From assembly GCA_937875605.1 (NCBI GenBank), contig CALLXZ010000508.1:1-21536 (forward strand): a stretch of 21,536 bases of DNA, read 5' to 3'. The notes beneath the pieces were generated by a model. That model was not told the origin of the DNA. It saw only the letters and a program-made list of their open reading frames with translations, and made no database searches. Positions 14,700 to 21,536 of the stretch are shown in pieces (position 1 is the first letter of the stretch; every line of letters starts with the position of its first letter). A program made the position numbers and the translations under genes. Source of the stretch: an uncultured Moheibacter sp. (GTDB lineage Bacteria > Bacteroidota > Bacteroidia > Flavobacteriales > Weeksellaceae).

Positions 14700-15314
14700 A
14701 TGCACATCGCAATCGCTGGGAACATAGGAGCCGGAAAAACCACATTAACGCAATTATTGGCAAAGAACTTTCGCTGGAAACCTCAGTTTGAGAGCGTTGA
14801 TGAAAACCCTTATCTGGATGATTTTTACAATGATATGGAGAAATGGGCATTTAACCTGCAGATTTATTTCTTGGGAAGCCGTTTTAATCAGGTAAAAGAA
14901 ATCCGTGAGAGTGGTGAAAACATCATTCAGGACAGAACGATTCATGAGGATGCTTATATTTTTGCGAGCAATCTTCATGACATGGGACTTTTGATGACAC
15001 GTGATTATGAAAATTATTTGACGGTTTTTAATTTGATGAATTCTTTTGTGCAGGCACCGGATTTGTTGATTTATCTGCGTGCTTCTATTCCGACTTTGGT
15101 CAAACAAATTCAACAAAGAGGACGCGAATATGAAAGCTCTATCAGCATCGAATATCTCAGCCGATTAAACGATAAATACGAAGAATGGGTAAAAACTTAT
15201 ACGGATGGGAAATTATTGATTATAGATGTGGATAATCTTGATTTTGTTAACAATCCGGAAGATCTAAGTTTTATCTATGATAAAGTCGATGCCCAGATAA
15301 ACGGGTTATTTTAA
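14700..15314 (+). CDS. Deoxynucleoside kinase (dNK/dGK-dAK family)
   Basis: This cytoplasmic salvage enzyme of 204 residues transfers phosphate from ATP to a deoxynucleoside, feeding dNTP pools. The P-loop GNIGAGKTT spans residues 7-15. Glu35 in VDENPYLDDFY is the expected catalytic base and substrate contact. DRT at 78-80 corresponds to the DRS/ERS motif, and the Arg-rich lid is QRGREYESS (139-147). Length is typical of bacterial dGK/dAK enzymes. Purine deoxynucleosides are the likelier substrates, but specificity cannot be assigned by eye. It follows the unknown exported protein by 2 bp and ends at a strong two-way terminator. Confidence 0.9.
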   Translation: MHIAIAGNIGAGKTTLTQLLAKNFRWKPQFESVDENPYLDDFYNDMEKWAFNLQIYFLGSRFNQVKEIRESGENIIQDRTIHEDAYIFASNLHDMGLLMTRDYENYLTVFNLMNSFVQAPDLLIYLRASIPTLVKQIQQRGREYESSISIEYLSRLNDKYEEWVKTYTDGKLLIIDVDNLDFVNNPEDLSFIYDKVDAQINGLF

Positions 15315-15327
15315 ATAATTATTCAAT

Positions 15328-15371
15328 AAAAAAACACCTGAAAAGTTTTAAAACCTTTCAGGTGTTTTTTT
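15328..15371. terminator. Bidirectional intrinsic terminator
   Basis: A perfect 16-bp stem (15328-15343 with 15356-15371) has seven A on one side and seven T on the other. It therefore works as a T-tailed hairpin in both directions, ending the kinase operon (+) and the DUF2723/beta-barrel operon (-). The 12-base loop contains GTTTTAAAAC, itself palindromic. Confidence 0.92.
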
Positions 15372-15388
15372 ATGTAAATTAATTTGAA

Positions 15389-15931
15389 TTAGAATTTGTA
15401 AGCAGCACCTATGCCGATTCCCATCGTATTATTGAAGTTCTTAACTAAATCACTTCCGGGATCTAAATCTTTATCAATTTTAGAAGACATTCCTTTCAAA
15501 TATCCAAATACTTGAATGTATTCGTTTTGCCATCCGGCTTTAGGCATGAAATAAAAACCTCCGTTATAATCATTGTTTAAACTCAAAGCATACCCTAAAT
15601 CAACACCACCAAAAAATTGTTCCGCAAAGTCGTACTGAGCGCTTGCTGTAATTGGGATTAATGTCATGTTTTTAACTTTAAAATTAGAGTCAAAACCAAT
15701 CACATCAATATCTTTTCCATTAAAAATATCCAATCCTACTTTTCCTCCAACATGTAAATTATCCATCACAGGAACAAGATAAGAGGCCGCTGCTCCATAA
15801 TTAATTCCAAAAGCGTCGGAAGCATCTCCTATGGTTGCTCCTAACGTTACTTCCGCCTTGAATCCTTCCTGTGCATTTATCGAAACCATTCCGATTACTG
15901 CCAATGCCACACTGAAAATCAATTTTTTCAT
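15389..15931 (-). CDS. Small outer-membrane beta-barrel protein
   Basis: This 180-residue protein has a signal peptide (1-20, ending INA) and a mature chain of alternating amphipathic strands rich in Gly and aromatics. It ends in Tyr-Lys-Phe, the C-terminal aromatic typical of barrels inserted by the BAM complex. The size fits an 8-stranded barrel of the OmpA/OmpX-like 'outer membrane beta-barrel' type; the function is unknown. I start at ATG 15931. An upstream in-frame TTG at 15940 would add only Met-Lys-Gln before the same MKK signal start. The gene lies 13 bp after the DUF2723 gene with no promoter between, so it is the second gene of that operon, and the two-way terminator follows its stop. 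Confidence 0.82.
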   Translation of the reverse strand: MKKLIFSVALAVIGMVSINAQEGFKAEVTLGATIGDASDAFGINYGAAASYLVPVMDNLHVGGKVGLDIFNGKDIDVIGFDSNFKVKNMTLIPITASAQYDFAEQFFGGVDLGYALSLNNDYNGGFYFMPKAGWQNEYIQVFGYLKGMSSKIDKDLDPGSDLVKNFNNTMGIGIGAAYKF

Positions 15932-15944
15932 CTGTTTCAATTAT

Positions 15945-18900
15945 TTATTTTTCGTTTGTTAATATTTTATATAATTCGTTTGTTTCTTTTTCCGCATAAG
16001 TCGTATCAATCAAATCGGCAATTCCCAAAAGTTCGCTTACAAATTTAAACTGACCGTCTATGTTATTTTGTTCTCTAACGTCTACATTACCATCTTTGTT
16101 GTATTGCTGATAGGATTGAATTAATTTATCACGTACCGGTTTAAATTCCGACTGGAAAAATTTCATTGCTCCTGCCGTATCTTTTTTACCCAATAATTCA
16201 CCTACTCTTCCATAAACCATCAGCGAATAATCACTTCTCGCATCTGACAAGTCCGCCGAAACCGTATATCGGACATTATCCGGTAAAGATTCATAAAAAC
16301 TGATTTTCTCCACCAAACGTTGCTTGGCAGTATTTATCAAAGTCTGTGCCTTTTTAGTCTCACCAATCTTGTTATACGCCTGCGCAATGCGCTCTGTGCT
16401 TAGTCCATAATCATACCTTGGCTCATCCGGAATCATTTCCATCACTTTGTCTAAAACTTCTTTTGCCTTTGCTTTGTTGCCAAGCTCTGTGAAATCCTCT
16501 GCCAGACGGATTGATATATTTCGATACGTATTAGTGTAATTTCGGTCTGTATTGGAAAAGGAAGCATTTGGTAAATTATAATTTGCCCATTCAAATGAAT
16601 TGAAATTTTTATACATCTGCTCCGTATTGCTTCTTCCTAATTTTCCTCCCGAACCAAAACGGGTATAAATCGGAACAAATTTGTACGAGAAGCCATTGTT
16701 TTCCAAATAATCACTTAACCAGAAAATATTGGAAGGATCGGAAACGCCACCTCCACTGAAATAAATACTTCTATCCCAATTGTATTCTGCAAACATGGAA
16801 ATCATCAAAAATTCAGATTTATACAATTGTCTTTTCCCAAGCATTATCGTGATGTTATCTACTATTTTATCCGCATCTTTTGGTGAAACAATTCCGTATT
16901 TTAAAGCGTTTTGTTTATTAACCGGAATGATAATCTTTTCTACCGGAAGATAGTTTACGGCTCCAATCGGATATCCAAAATAATCAGCCAAAGCTGTTTT
17001 TGCCGGATTTTTATTGTCCATTAAAAATTCAAATGCTTCTTTTACCGTCATGCTGTCCTTCACCAAATATTGTTCTAAAGGTTTGACCGAATTGTATAAC
17101 TGCTGAATCCCAACGGGATCATAACCCGGGTCCACTAAATATTGAGTAATCTGATCCGCTGGCAAACTCATGACTTCGGCTACACTCAATCCGGCATCTG
17201 GTCTGATGATGCTGTGTAATTCTCCAAAAATAGATTTGATATTTCCCGCTACGACCATGATGTTATCATTGGTATTTAACTGAAAATCTTTGTATTTCAA
17301 TTTGGAAGGAAGCGCCGGAGCGTTATAGGTTTTTCGTAAAGATTGCTCGATGTTCCAAGGAGAGCCGAGTAAAGTATAATTTACAATTTTCACATCGTCA
17401 CGGAACAATTCTGTTTCCTGTAATCCCCAAAGCGGATAAGTATCATTATCTCCATAAACAAAGAGAATAGAGTTTTTATCAAGATTATTCAGATAATTAT
17501 GTGCCAACGCATAAGCACCTTCTCGTTTTGAACGGTCATGATCATCCCAGTTCTGGAAGCCCATTAACAAAGGAATTCCTAAACACAAAGCCGATATCAC
17601 AATAGAAACCGATGGTATTAATTCTCTCTTTTTGATTTTTTTTACTAACAAATATATCCCCTGAACGCCTAAACCTATCCAAATAGAAAAAGCATAAAAA
17701 GAACTAACCAAGGCATAATCTCGCTCTCTTGGTTCAAATGGTTTTACACTGGTATAGAAAATAATTCCGACACTGGTCAATAAAAACAAGGAAAGAAGAG
17801 CCCACCAATGGGTAACATTTCGGTTTAACTGAACAAAGAACCCGATCAATCCTAAAATCAACGGCAACATAAAATAAACATTATGTCCTTGGTTTTCTTT
17901 ATAGACCGCCGGTAATTTCGACTGATCTCCCAATCGCCAATTATCAAAAAATGAAATTCCGGTTACCCAATTCCCTTTAGTTACCTCTCTATTTCCTTCC
18001 CAATCGTTTTGTTTTCCTGAGAAGTTCCACATGAAATAACGGAAAAACATATAATCCAATTGATAATCCAAAAAGTAACTCATTTGCTGTCCAAACGTAG
18101 GCGGTTGAATATCCAGCAATTCAGCGTTTTTCTGTAAATCAGCAACACGCAAAGTTCCATCGTGTTTTTTCTGAAGCAATTCGTTAAAACGAGCTTCCGC
18201 CAATTGACGTTTTTGTGCTCGAATCTCAGGATGATCTTCCATATTGTTGAAATATGCTGCGTTTATGTTAAATTCCGGAAATCCGTACATAGAAGCATAA
18301 TTCTCTAAAACATCCATTTGAGTTGTACTTACATTGTACATTTTTGGAAACAATTGAACATGTTTCTTATTGTAAACATAGTCTTTCCGGTCTGAAACTT
18401 TGATGTATTTCCCACTCTGGTTGTCTTTTACATAATTCGCTCCTGTAGACTCTGTCTCATAATTTCCATTCGCAGAAATCGCTATCCCATCATCTGCTAT
18501 TGATGCTGTGTATGCCGGACCATAAATGGTCGGCCAGTCACCGTATTGCTCACGATTAAAATAATCCAACATCCCAAGCGCAGTATCCGGATCATTTAAG
18601 TTCATGTGAGGATTTGCATTGGCACGAATGGGAATAACTAACCAACAAGAAAAACCAATCAACATAAAAGCGACGGATAAGACCAATGTATTAGCTAATT
18701 TCCAATTATATTTTCGAGTGTATTTGAAAGCGAGATAAAAAACCAATCCTAAAATTAATCCGGCTACAACGGTTCCCGAATTAAACGGAAGCCCGAAATT
18801 ATTGACCACAAACATTTCTGTATTTCCAAAAAAGGTCATGATCGCGCCAAACATTACTTTGAAAACAAAAATCAAAAAGATTCCGGTAAAAAGATTGGCT

Positions 18901-19592
18901 AGTAGAAAACTCTTAATTGTGAATTTATAATTTTTTGCATAATACATATAACAAACGGCAGGAATTGCCAATATCGCCATTAAGTGAACTCCGGTTGAAA
19001 GCCCAATGAAAAGCGAAATGAGTAAAAACCATTTGTTGGCATTTTGTTCGTCTGCCGCTTCTTCCCATTTACATCCTAACCAAATCAGAACAGCGGTAAA
19101 CAAAGAAGCCATTGAATATACCTCTCCTTCTGATGCTGAAAACCAAAATGAATCACTGAACATAAAAGCAGCAGAACCTACCAATCCACTTCCTAATGCT
19201 ATCAGGGTTTGGGATTTGGACAGAGAAGTTTTAAAAGCATTTTCTGCAATTTCATTTTGTTTGGTCACAAAAAACATTCGTCTTACAAAATGGGTAATGG
19301 TCCAAAAAAGTAACATAATAGCCAATGCGCTACAGATAGCGGACATAGAGTTAATCACAAGGGCGTATTTACTTCCGTCTCCAAATGCTAATCCTGCCCA
19401 AACTGCTCCAATCAATTGAAACAAAGCCGCACCCGGGGCATGTGTTACACCTAGTTTTGCTGATGAAACGATGTATTCGCCACAGTCCCAAAAACTGATC
19501 TTTCGTTCCATCGTCACTAAATAAACGACAGCCGAAATAAATAACATGGCAAATCCTAATAAATTGTTCCACTTTTTGAAAGGAATATTCAT
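15945..19592 (-). CDS. DUF2723 protein, GT-C type (protein O-mannosyltransferase-like) membrane protein
   Basis: This 1215-residue inner-membrane protein has an N-terminal block of about ten membrane segments (residues 10-325), a large exported loop (about 325-570), a second membrane cluster (about 575-685) and a C-terminal exported part ending in helical, TPR-like sequence (about 1025-1150). FWDCGEY at 34-40, just after the first helix, supplies the acidic loop residues (Asp36, Glu39) expected of GT-C glycosyltransferases. The PFEPRERDYA segment (618-627) is strongly characteristic of DUF2723. A role in O-glycosylation of exported proteins from a lipid-linked sugar is plausible but inferred. 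The longest frame starts at a TTG (19625), but a -7-like box overlaps that region, so I use ATG 19592. It heads an operon with the beta-barrel gene. Confidence 0.85.
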   Translation of the reverse strand: MNIPFKKWNNLLGFAMLFISAVVYLVTMERKISFWDCGEYIVSSAKLGVTHAPGAALFQLIGAVWAGLAFGDGSKYALVINSMSAICSALAIMLLFWTITHFVRRMFFVTKQNEIAENAFKTSLSKSQTLIALGSGLVGSAAFMFSDSFWFSASEGEVYSMASLFTAVLIWLGCKWEEAADEQNANKWFLLISLFIGLSTGVHLMAILAIPAVCYMYYAKNYKFTIKSFLLANLFTGIFLIFVFKVMFGAIMTFFGNTEMFVVNNFGLPFNSGTVVAGLILGLVFYLAFKYTRKYNWKLANTLVLSVAFMLIGFSCWLVIPIRANANPHMNLNDPDTALGMLDYFNREQYGDWPTIYGPAYTASIADDGIAISANGNYETESTGANYVKDNQSGKYIKVSDRKDYVYNKKHVQLFPKMYNVSTTQMDVLENYASMYGFPEFNINAAYFNNMEDHPEIRAQKRQLAEARFNELLQKKHDGTLRVADLQKNAELLDIQPPTFGQQMSYFLDYQLDYMFFRYFMWNFSGKQNDWEGNREVTKGNWVTGISFFDNWRLGDQSKLPAVYKENQGHNVYFMLPLILGLIGFFVQLNRNVTHWWALLSLFLLTSVGIIFYTSVKPFEPRERDYALVSSFYAFSIWIGLGVQGIYLLVKKIKKRELIPSVSIVISALCLGIPLLMGFQNWDDHDRSKREGAYALAHNYLNNLDKNSILFVYGDNDTYPLWGLQETELFRDDVKIVNYTLLGSPWNIEQSLRKTYNAPALPSKLKYKDFQLNTNDNIMVVAGNIKSIFGELHSIIRPDAGLSVAEVMSLPADQITQYLVDPGYDPVGIQQLYNSVKPLEQYLVKDSMTVKEAFEFLMDNKNPAKTALADYFGYPIGAVNYLPVEKIIIPVNKQNALKYGIVSPKDADKIVDNITIMLGKRQLYKSEFLMISMFAEYNWDRSIYFSGGGVSDPSNIFWLSDYLENNGFSYKFVPIYTRFGSGGKLGRSNTEQMYKNFNSFEWANYNLPNASFSNTDRNYTNTYRNISIRLAEDFTELGNKAKAKEVLDKVMEMIPDEPRYDYGLSTERIAQAYNKIGETKKAQTLINTAKQRLVEKISFYESLPDNVRYTVSADLSDARSDYSLMVYGRVGELLGKKDTAGAMKFFQSEFKPVRDKLIQSYQQYNKDGNVDVREQNNIDGQFKFVSELLGIADLIDTTYAEKETNELYKILTNEK

Positions 19593-19610
19593 TTTGTAAA
19601 ATTTATGTTG

Positions 19611-19618
19611 CGAAAATA
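19611..19618 (-). promoter_or_regulatory. -7-like box for the DUF2723 operon
   Basis: On the minus strand this reads TATTTTCG, one mismatch from TAnnTTTG, with its last base 18 bp before the ATG at 19592. No -33 TTG was found. It supports starting the protein downstream of the TTG at 19625. Confidence 0.4.
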
Positions 19619-19736
19619 AGAACAATTTTCCTCTCTGAACGGTTAATGAAATGTAAAAGTGAAGATTTCTAGCGCAATACTTTAAGTTAAATTGGTATTA
19701 AAATTTAAAATATGTAGAATTCATCCGAAAAATGTT

Positions 19737-19744
19737 TAAATTTG
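19737..19744 (+). promoter_or_regulatory. -7 box for guaB
   Basis: TAAATTTG exactly matches TAnnTTTG. It lies between an in-frame upstream ATG (19732) and the ATG at 19759, 14 bp before the latter. Transcription from here would exclude the upstream ATG and leave a leader of about 9 bases. Confidence 0.55.
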
Positions 19745-19758
19745 CTTGGCAAAAAGCA

Positions 19759-21219
19759 ATGCCTTTATCCGATAAAATCATTCAGGACGCAATTACTTTC
19801 GATGACGTCCTTTTAGTACCTTCTTATTCCGAGATCTTACCTAATCAAGTTTCCTTGCAGACAAGGTTAACGGACAAAATCCAGTTGAATATTCCTTTGG
19901 TTTCCGCAGCGATGGATACCGTTTCCGAATCAAAATTAGCAATTGCTTTAGCACGCGAAGGAGGAATTTCATTTGTTCATAAAAATATGTCCATTGAGGA
20001 ACAGGCAAAAGAAATTGATACTGTAAAACGTTCTGAAAACGGAATGATTTCAGATCCCATTACACTTAGCCGTCATCATAAACTAAAAGATGCAGAAGAA
20101 CTAATGCGGCAATACCGTATTTCAGGTCTTCCTGTTATTGAAGAAAACCGAACACTCGTAGGGATTATTACCAACCGGGATATCCGTTACCAAACCAATA
20201 TGGATCAATTGGTAGAAGATGTAATGACCAAAGAAAATCTGATCACTTCGGACATCAACACGGATCTATACAAAGCAAAAGATATTTTATTAAAAAACCG
20301 TGTAGAAAAATTACCTATTGTGGATGGTAATTATAAATTAATCGGTTTAATCACGATAAAAGACATCGATAATTTGTCGGAATTTCCTCAAGCTTGTAAA
20401 GATAGTCAAGGAAGATTGCGAGTCGGAGCCGGAGTTGGAGTTGGTGCAGAAACAATGGAAAGAGTTCAGGCATTGGTAAACAAGGATGTGGACATCATCG
20501 CACTTGATTCTGCGCATGGTCACTCAAAAGGTGTAATTGATAAAGTAAAAGAAGTTCGTCATTCTTTTCCTGAATTGGACATTGTAGGCGGAAACATTGT
20601 GACAGGATTAGCCGCAAAAGATTTGATTGATGCCGGAGCTAATGTATTGAAAGTTGGTGTAGGTCCGGGATCTATTTGCACGACAAGAGTTGTCGCAGGC
20701 GTAGGTGTTCCGCAGCTTTCGGCAATTTATGATGTATATGAATATGCGCACAGTAAAAATGTTTCCATCATTGCAGACGGCGGAATTAAACTTTCAGGCG
20801 ACATCGTAAAAGCAATTGCTTCAGGTGCAAATTGTGTGATGATTGGTAGTCTATTTGCCGGAACGGATGAAGCGCCGGGCGAGGAAGTGATTTACCAAGG
20901 AAGAAAATTCAAAACTTATCAGGGAATGGGTTCTCTTTCTGCGATGAAGCGAGGAAGTAAAGACCGCTATTTCCAAAGTGATGCTAACAAGTTAGTTCCG
21001 GAAGGAATAGAAGGACGCGTTCCGTACAAAGGAAGTTTGTCGGATGTTGTTTATCAACTTTGCGGCGGACTGCGCGCCGGAATGGGTTATTGCGGTACCC
21101 CTGACATTGAATCTTTAATTAAAAACGGGAAAATGGTTAAGATATCCAATGCCGGTTTGGCGGAAAGTCATCCGCATGATGTTGTGATTACCAAAGAAGC
21201 TCCTAATTATTCGAATTAA
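19759..21219 (+). CDS. guaB: IMP dehydrogenase
   Basis: This 486-residue cytoplasmic enzyme catalyses NAD-dependent oxidation of IMP to XMP, the committed step of GMP synthesis. The TIM-barrel core begins with TFDDVLLVP (13-21). Two CBS domains (about 93-150 and 155-208) are inserted and usually mediate nucleotide regulation. The catalytic loop GSICTTR (304-310) places the nucleophile at Cys307. ADGGIK (339-344) binds the IMP phosphate, YQGMGS (387-392) follows, and the mobile flap lies around 400-425. All expected residues are present and the length is typical. I use ATG 19759 rather than ATG 19732, because a -7 box overlaps the upstream nine codons and IMPDHs normally begin close to this point. 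It is followed by a strong terminator and appears monocistronic; guaA is not adjacent. Confidence 0.96.
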   Translation: MPLSDKIIQDAITFDDVLLVPSYSEILPNQVSLQTRLTDKIQLNIPLVSAAMDTVSESKLAIALAREGGISFVHKNMSIEEQAKEIDTVKRSENGMISDPITLSRHHKLKDAEELMRQYRISGLPVIEENRTLVGIITNRDIRYQTNMDQLVEDVMTKENLITSDINTDLYKAKDILLKNRVEKLPIVDGNYKLIGLITIKDIDNLSEFPQACKDSQGRLRVGAGVGVGAETMERVQALVNKDVDIIALDSAHGHSKGVIDKVKEVRHSFPELDIVGGNIVTGLAAKDLIDAGANVLKVGVGPGSICTTRVVAGVGVPQLSAIYDVYEYAHSKNVSIIADGGIKLSGDIVKAIASGANCVMIGSLFAGTDEAPGEEVIYQGRKFKTYQGMGSLSAMKRGSKDRYFQSDANKLVPEGIEGRVPYKGSLSDVVYQLCGGLRAGMGYCGTPDIESLIKNGKMVKISNAGLAESHPHDVVITKEAPNYSN

Positions 21220-21242
21220 AATTTATACAAATTAATAAAAAC

Positions 21243-21282
21243 AAAAAATGGTAGCTTCGAGAACCTCAACTACCATTTTTTT
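21243..21282. terminator. Bidirectional intrinsic terminator
   Basis: A perfect 12-bp stem (21243-21254 with 21270-21281) with A-run and T-run flanks on opposite sides lies between guaB (+) and the convergent outer-membrane gene (-). It can serve both. The 15-base loop can form a small GAG/CTC inner pair. Confidence 0.9.
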
Positions 21283-21300
21283 ATGTGATTTATAATTCTA

Positions 21301-21536
21301 TCAGAATTGCCATCCGGCTGTCAATAAGAACATTCCTGTATTATTTTTTACCTCTGCGACATAATTATGATTGGCATTTAATGGAAGCGCTGCCAAATAA
21401 ACAGATCCATTGTCATAATCTACATATTCACCGTTTCCAAATACATAATCATATTTTTGATTTTGTAATTGATAAGCAGCATCCAGATAAAATCCACCGA
21501 AATCATAACCGGCACCTAAACTAAAACGACTAACAT
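21301..21536 (-). CDS. Outer-membrane beta-barrel protein, 3' end only (partial, runs off the window)
   Basis: On the minus strand an open frame enters from the window edge and ends at TGA (21301-21303), giving the last 77 or so residues. It reads as alternating amphipathic strands, for example SRFSLGAGYDFGGFYLDAAY, then an acidic and Tyr-rich loop, ending TAGWQF. The terminal Phe is a typical outer-membrane barrel signal. The final two-strand pattern resembles FadL/OmpP1-type transporters, but the fragment is too short to be sure. The two-way terminator lies just past its stop. Confidence 0.7.
   Translation of the reverse strand, partial: VSRFSLGAGYDFGGFYLDAAYQLQNQKYDYVFGNGEYVDYDNGSVYLAALPLNANHNYVAEVKNNTGMFLLTAGWQF

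Noticed and set aside
14754..15116. 120-codon minus-strand frame opposite the deoxynucleoside kinase
   Set aside because: It lies wholly within a confidently assigned gene on the other strand, with no domain or promoter of its own.
21285..21524. Plus-strand frame at the right edge
   Set aside because: The minus strand of the same region gives a much better barrel C-terminus ending in Phe just before a two-way terminator. The plus translation is His-rich antisense noise.

Overview
The window reads as chromosomal DNA of a low-GC member of the Bacteroidota, most likely a flavobacterium in the broad sense. The evidence is concordant. Two exported proteins end in type IX secretion (T9SS) type A sorting domains with the YPNP motif. 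Cytochrome c maturation uses the fused CcsBA. A bacillithiol deacetylase (BshB1) and a large DUF2723 membrane protein are present. Ribosome binding sites are mostly absent, and the recurring promoter element is the Bacteroidota -7 box TAnnTTTG. I cannot name the genus from sequence alone.

Layout. 36-1898 (-) is a secreted M36/M4-like zinc protease with a T9SS tail. It is divergent from a membrane-targeted archaemetzincin (1953-2567, +), whose stop codon overlaps that of a convergent FucP-type sugar transporter (2564-4042, -). Then comes a rightward run: ccsBA (4237-7542), a glutathione peroxidase-like gene overlapping it by 4 bp (7539-8090), an intergenic inverted heptad-repeat element (8092-8153), bshB1 (8168-8869) and tRNA-His with its own promoter and terminator. 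The 9045-9264 gap holds a twin CAAATTTG motif, a possible 10-codon mini-ORF and a terminator-like hairpin. Next are a 911-residue T9SS-exported metallophosphoesterase (9265-12000), an M49-like lipoprotein peptidase (12089-13732), tRNA-Arg(UCG), an exported protein of unknown function (13897-14697) and a deoxynucleoside kinase (14700-15314). A strong two-way terminator separates these from a leftward operon of a DUF2723 protein and a small outer-membrane beta-barrel (15389-19592, -). The window ends with guaB (IMP dehydrogenase, 19759-21219), another two-way terminator and the 3' end of an outer-membrane protein gene (21301 to the edge, -).

How the genes work together. Most of the window is envelope and housekeeping biology: exported hydrolases (three metallopeptidases and a phosphoesterase), cytochrome c assembly with an exported thiol peroxidase, low-molecular-weight thiol synthesis, purine nucleotide supply (guaB, deoxynucleoside kinase) and outer-membrane proteins. 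There is no mobile element, CRISPR array, prophage or obvious defence island.

Several longest reading frames start at TTG, inside a tRNA, or on top of a -7 box. I moved the starts of ccsBA, the 13897 gene, the beta-barrel gene, the DUF2723 gene and guaB downstream for those reasons. The least-explained pieces are the possible attenuator-like leader at 9099-9172 and the heptad element at 8092-8153. Both are sequence observations; any function is inference.
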